A stretch of 64,000 nt of DNA. It comes from Phallus indusiatus (Eukaryota > Basidiomycota > Agaricomycetes > Phallales > Phallaceae). Below are positions 60,901 to 64,000 of this stretch, one piece after another. The stretch is taken from assembly GCA_027605045.1 (NCBI GenBank), contig JAQFWX010000078.1, positions 107,670-171,669 of the forward strand, given 5' to 3'. The notes under the pieces were generated by a model. The model worked only from the letters and a program-made list of their open reading frames with translations, was not told the origin of the DNA and made no database searches. The position numbers were made by a program, and so were the translations under genes. Every line of letters starts with the position of its first letter. The first letter of the stretch is position 1.

Positions 60901-62106
60901 CTTGTTATGCAAACGACTAACCCTTCGTTCTTTCTTAACTCAGGCTCTCGCGCATCAAGACATGGCTTTGATACGAAGTAAACGTGCTCAAGGTGGAGCT
61001 GCAGGTTCTGTACCTGGAAACAGCGCGAAATCCAAATACAAGAAGCGGAGTGTGCGTACGGTACTTATAAAATTTCACTTCTTTTGATAAGTCACAATTA
61101 ACGGCCCTTTTTCATATCCCCTCGATTCTTTTCCTTTCTGCTTTTCCTTCCTTCCTTGTCTTCTTCTGCTTCCTCAAATTTTAGCGCGCATGTCCGCCTG
61201 GAAAATGCCATTCATGTAATACTCGAGAAACTCCCGAGTGGCGACGCGGTCCAGATGGCGCACGGACACTTTGCAATGCATGTGGATTGCGTGAGTAATC
61301 TCATATTTCCAGAAGCGTTTTTTTCCCTTAATTTCTTTTTTCTTTCTTCTTCTCATTTCGCAGACTATGCCAAGCTGATGCGGAAACGGGACAAAAATCC
61401 TGGGGCTGTAGACCCTATAAGTGTTGAAATGCTTCGAGCTTCGACGAGAGCAGATTCAGCCAAACATCTCGCAGATATTGGAGGCTCGATCGCGCTTTCC
61501 GGGGTTGAACTGGGATCGGGGGTGTCTTCTGGTAATAGCGGCGGTAGTGGCAATGGTTCAACAACTTCTGGACCCTCGGGATCGTCCGCTCCTGTTGGAT
61601 CAGGGTCTTCTGACATGGCGGAAATTACTTTACAACCTGTTGGTGGTGCGCCTTCATCTACGTCAAACAGTGTGACGCTTTCTCCTATTACGAATAACGG
61701 GTCGTTGACTGGTCCAGGGAGAGGTATCGGCAGTAGTAGTAGCGGTGGTAGTGTTCTACCCGTCCCATGGATGCCACCCTCACAACACGCGTATCGATAC
61801 ACCGGTCCTGATTCGACTTCATCCGCTTCGCATAATCACAGCAACAACGGGGCGGGATCATCGTATCATTCGCATTCACACTCGCACTCGCATTCTTCCC
61901 ATTCTTCCCACTCGACACATTCGCATTCCTCCGGGACACCTTCGTATACTACACTGCCTCCGCCACCACATCACCACGCACTCCACTTACCGCACCCTTT
62001 ACAACGCGGTAGTAATAATGGCTACAGCGATGGCTACCCGGCTAGTCTGACGAGGAGTTCTGCTTCCGTTGGGGGAGGAGATGGAAGAGGAAGTCCTGAT
62101 ATTTGA
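57914..62106 (+). CDS. NsdD-like GATA zinc-finger transcription factor
   Basis: Nuclear regulator of about 905 residues. Exons: 57914-58145, 58216-59268, 59330-59394, 59479-59889, 60944-61051, 61185-61290 and 61364-62106. The N-terminus starts [20 protein letters not shown] and has a 13-Gln run (58040-58078). A long Ser/Thr/Gly/Gln-rich region follows, then a helical block [20 protein letters not shown] and [15 protein letters not shown]. After [15 protein letters not shown] comes a 1,054-base intron, then a basic KSKYKKRS exon. The GATA finger is C-x2-C-x18-C-x2-C ([20 protein letters not shown], then [17 protein letters not shown]), split by an intron after GL. This finger type matches fungal NsdD, a developmental regulator. 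The C-terminus has His/Ser repeats (61861-61935). Confidence 0.92.
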
Positions 62107-63653
62107 TATGTGTTGTTGTCTTTTTTAAAATTAGTTTTGAGGGGTGTGTTTCATCCGTTAAATCCACTGGTTTCTGCCCTGCCTGCCTGTCTACATGCCT
62201 ACATGCGTAATGGTTCGAACATCATCATCATCGTCATCATCATCACCGTTCTCTTCCCCTCATCTTCTTTTCTTCCGTCGTGCGAATTCGGGCTTATTCT
62301 GTTATTGGTATCCCATTTTTATCCCTCACTGTATATTTGTTTCCTTTCCTTTATCTCTGTTGTCGTCGTTCAATTCCTCGACAGGGCTTCCTATCCTTTC
62401 TGTAGCATGTCTTTCTTGGACAATTCTCATCCGTCTGATTTCATCACCATCATGCACTCTTTCCTTTTCTGTCGTCCTTTATCCACTTCATCTATGGCTT
62501 TACTCACTTTCCTTTCTTTCGAAAAAAAAAACTTCTAATTCTCTGACTTGCCCAAGTCCTCATTGTGTTGTGTTCCATCTATATATAAATAAGGCTATAT
62601 AATAATACCCCTTTAATCTCTGTTGTCTCCTCTCACCCTTTTCCTTCTCTCCTTTCCATGGGTTTGATTTTGGGTAGTTGGTTTGGTTCTTTGCATTCCG
62701 AGTCTTCGGGTTTCATTCAAAAATTTCGCTTTGCAGTTGGGATGCGCTGAATTGTTTTCAGCGTTCATCTCAAGCTCCTTATTATTATATTTGATTCATT
62801 TGTACATGTAGTTTTAATAATCTGAAATTCATCAACAAATTCTCATATAAAAAAAACGGCGTCGCCCTTTTCGTTCTTATCGCATGTACGTAATTATAGG
62901 AATCGTGCCCTACCGGGACCCACATGCATATATGCTTATATATGCATCCTTGCGTCCTGATTGGATGCTCCCTCTATTTATTTTGCTAATTATTGTCGGT
63001 CGTCTATTGACAGTGGTATCAATACATGCAAAATCAAGAAAAATAAGTTCATGGGTCCTTCTACAAACAAAACACCGAGCCCTAAATTCTCTTTTCTTTT
63101 CGGCAATAGAAGATTGTTCCTAGATGAAATTCGTGATCGTAAACAGCCTTCGTGTGTTTGGCTTTCTCGTCACTATTAAGGAGTTAATAACCTAATCAAT
63201 CTCTCACCTCCCTCTCAGGCTGTCGTCAATTTGAAAACCTGTTTCAACGTAATTCAAATTCTGGACCAGAAACCTGTTCCGATTCTATTCGAATGCTAAT
63301 TGTCATTCGATTGATTAGCGTGGCTATAAGGCTTGATTTTGCAAATATCGTAAGTGCCTGGGTAAGATCATCATTGTAATTACTACTTGCCATAATGTTG
63401 GACTAAAATATATGCAATCGAGATGATCAATTTTAACGTTGGACGCGGAGCCGAAATATTATGACACATACAGGGCGTTCATCCATTTTAGCTGCCACTA
63501 AAATATTTGATAAATATAATCAAGCCTCCTGGTGGACGGTGTTTACATACCGGCGCAAAGATAACCATGAATAACCAAACACATATAGAAGAAGAAATAA
63601 CGCTACGCAAAGGTCACTATGAATTCAAACCAGTCTAAGACCAGACAGATTCC
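62107..63653. other. Intergenic, convergent 3' flanks
   Basis: Pyrimidine-rich 3' region of the GATA gene, then AT-rich sequence. Short plus frames at 62,884-63,179 have no recognisable content. A 70-codon plus frame at 63619-63831 is antisense to the edge gene and is not called. Confidence 0.4.
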
Positions 63654-64000
63654 TTACAAAAAGTACATGGCACCATCTCGGGCTAATTTCCGGAATAGTC
63701 CCAATCGCGGTGTGGACTCCAAACGGCGCTGCTCCTCCATATCAGGTGATGGCGTTTCTCTTATGAGCGGTGATTCGAAAGCCGATATTGGAGAAGAGGA
63801 ACAAGAAGGAATAGGAGAATTGAGGGCTTGATGACTGGTCGGGGATAGATGGTCAAGATCTAAAGAATGGGATGGGAGAAGCCTCAGAGGAAAATTGGAA
63901 CTGCCAGCGAATCCATTTGACATGTGAGGATTTTCCGGATCATCGCCATGAGTATCATCGGATGGACATCCATCTGATTGTATCGAAATTTTGGGTTTCG
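63654..64000 (-). CDS. Unidentified protein, C-terminal end (gene continues past right edge)
   Basis: A frame open to the window edge on the minus strand reads KPKISIQSDGCPSDDTHGDD, then ENPHMSNGFAGSSNFPLRLL, a Ser/Pro-rich stretch (SPIPSCSSSPISAFESPLIR), and the end GLFRKLARDGAMYFL with TAA at 63654-63656. It is low-complexity and phosphosite-like, as in the tail of a regulatory or cytoskeletal protein. No domain is visible in the part present. Confidence 0.55.
   Translation of the reverse strand, partial: KPKISIQSDGCPSDDTHGDDPENPHMSNGFAGSSNFPLRLLPSHSLDLDHLSPTSHQALNSPIPSCSSSPISAFESPLIRETPSPDMEEQRRLESTPRLGLFRKLARDGAMYFL

Noticed and set aside
61421..61675. Extra plus-strand frames over the GATA C-terminus
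   Set aside because: They are out of frame with the conserved [12 protein letters not shown] continuation and are shadows.

Overview
The window looks like a filamentous basidiomycete nuclear chromosome segment, most likely Agaricomycetes. Genes are broken by many short introns (mostly about 50-70 bases, GT-AG). The recognisable products are eukaryotic and fungal: cytochrome P450, type-B carboxylesterase, Kre33/NAT10, ribosomal P0, Sem1, Vps39, Atg17, GH30 glucanases, a Crz1-like zinc-finger factor and an NsdD-like GATA factor. I see no bacterial or viral genes, no CRISPR array and no convincing tRNA or rRNA gene. The organism is inferred from gene content only.

Layout. 0-4 kb: the 3' end of a P450 (+) and a secreted carboxylesterase (-). 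4.5-8.4 kb: KRE33/NAT10 (+). 8.4-14 kb: an accessory patch with a short membrane protein, an unclassified weakly MATH-like gene, a decayed tandem copy of that gene's last exon, and a stray duplicate of the KRE33 3' end. 14-30.2 kb: a dense plus-strand block with a DUF3669 kinase-like protein, an alpha-methylacyl-CoA racemase, RPP0, SEM1, VPS39, ATG17 and a SAM methyltransferase. 30.9-37.1 kb: two tandem GH30 endo-beta-1,6-glucanase genes (-). 37.1-44.2 kb: gene-poor, with one small plus-strand gene and several unplaced coding-like islands. 44.2-47.4 kb: a Crz1-like C2H2 factor. 47.4-57.9 kb: about 10.5 kb with no supportable gene. 57.9-62.1 kb: a large NsdD-like GATA factor with an exceptional 1,054-base intron. 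63.65 kb to the right edge: the 3' end of an unidentified minus-strand gene.

Functional themes. VPS39 (vacuole tethering) and ATG17 (autophagy initiation) are adjacent and co-directional, next to SEM1 (proteasome lid). The two GH30 enzymes probably act on fungal beta-1,6-glucan. The two long, low-complexity transcription factors flank the large gene-free interval. Each carries an unusually long intron next to its DNA-binding exons. That regulator pair and the silent DNA between and inside the two genes is the most interesting part of the window. All exon boundaries were called by eye from reading frame, splice sites and remembered family conservation.
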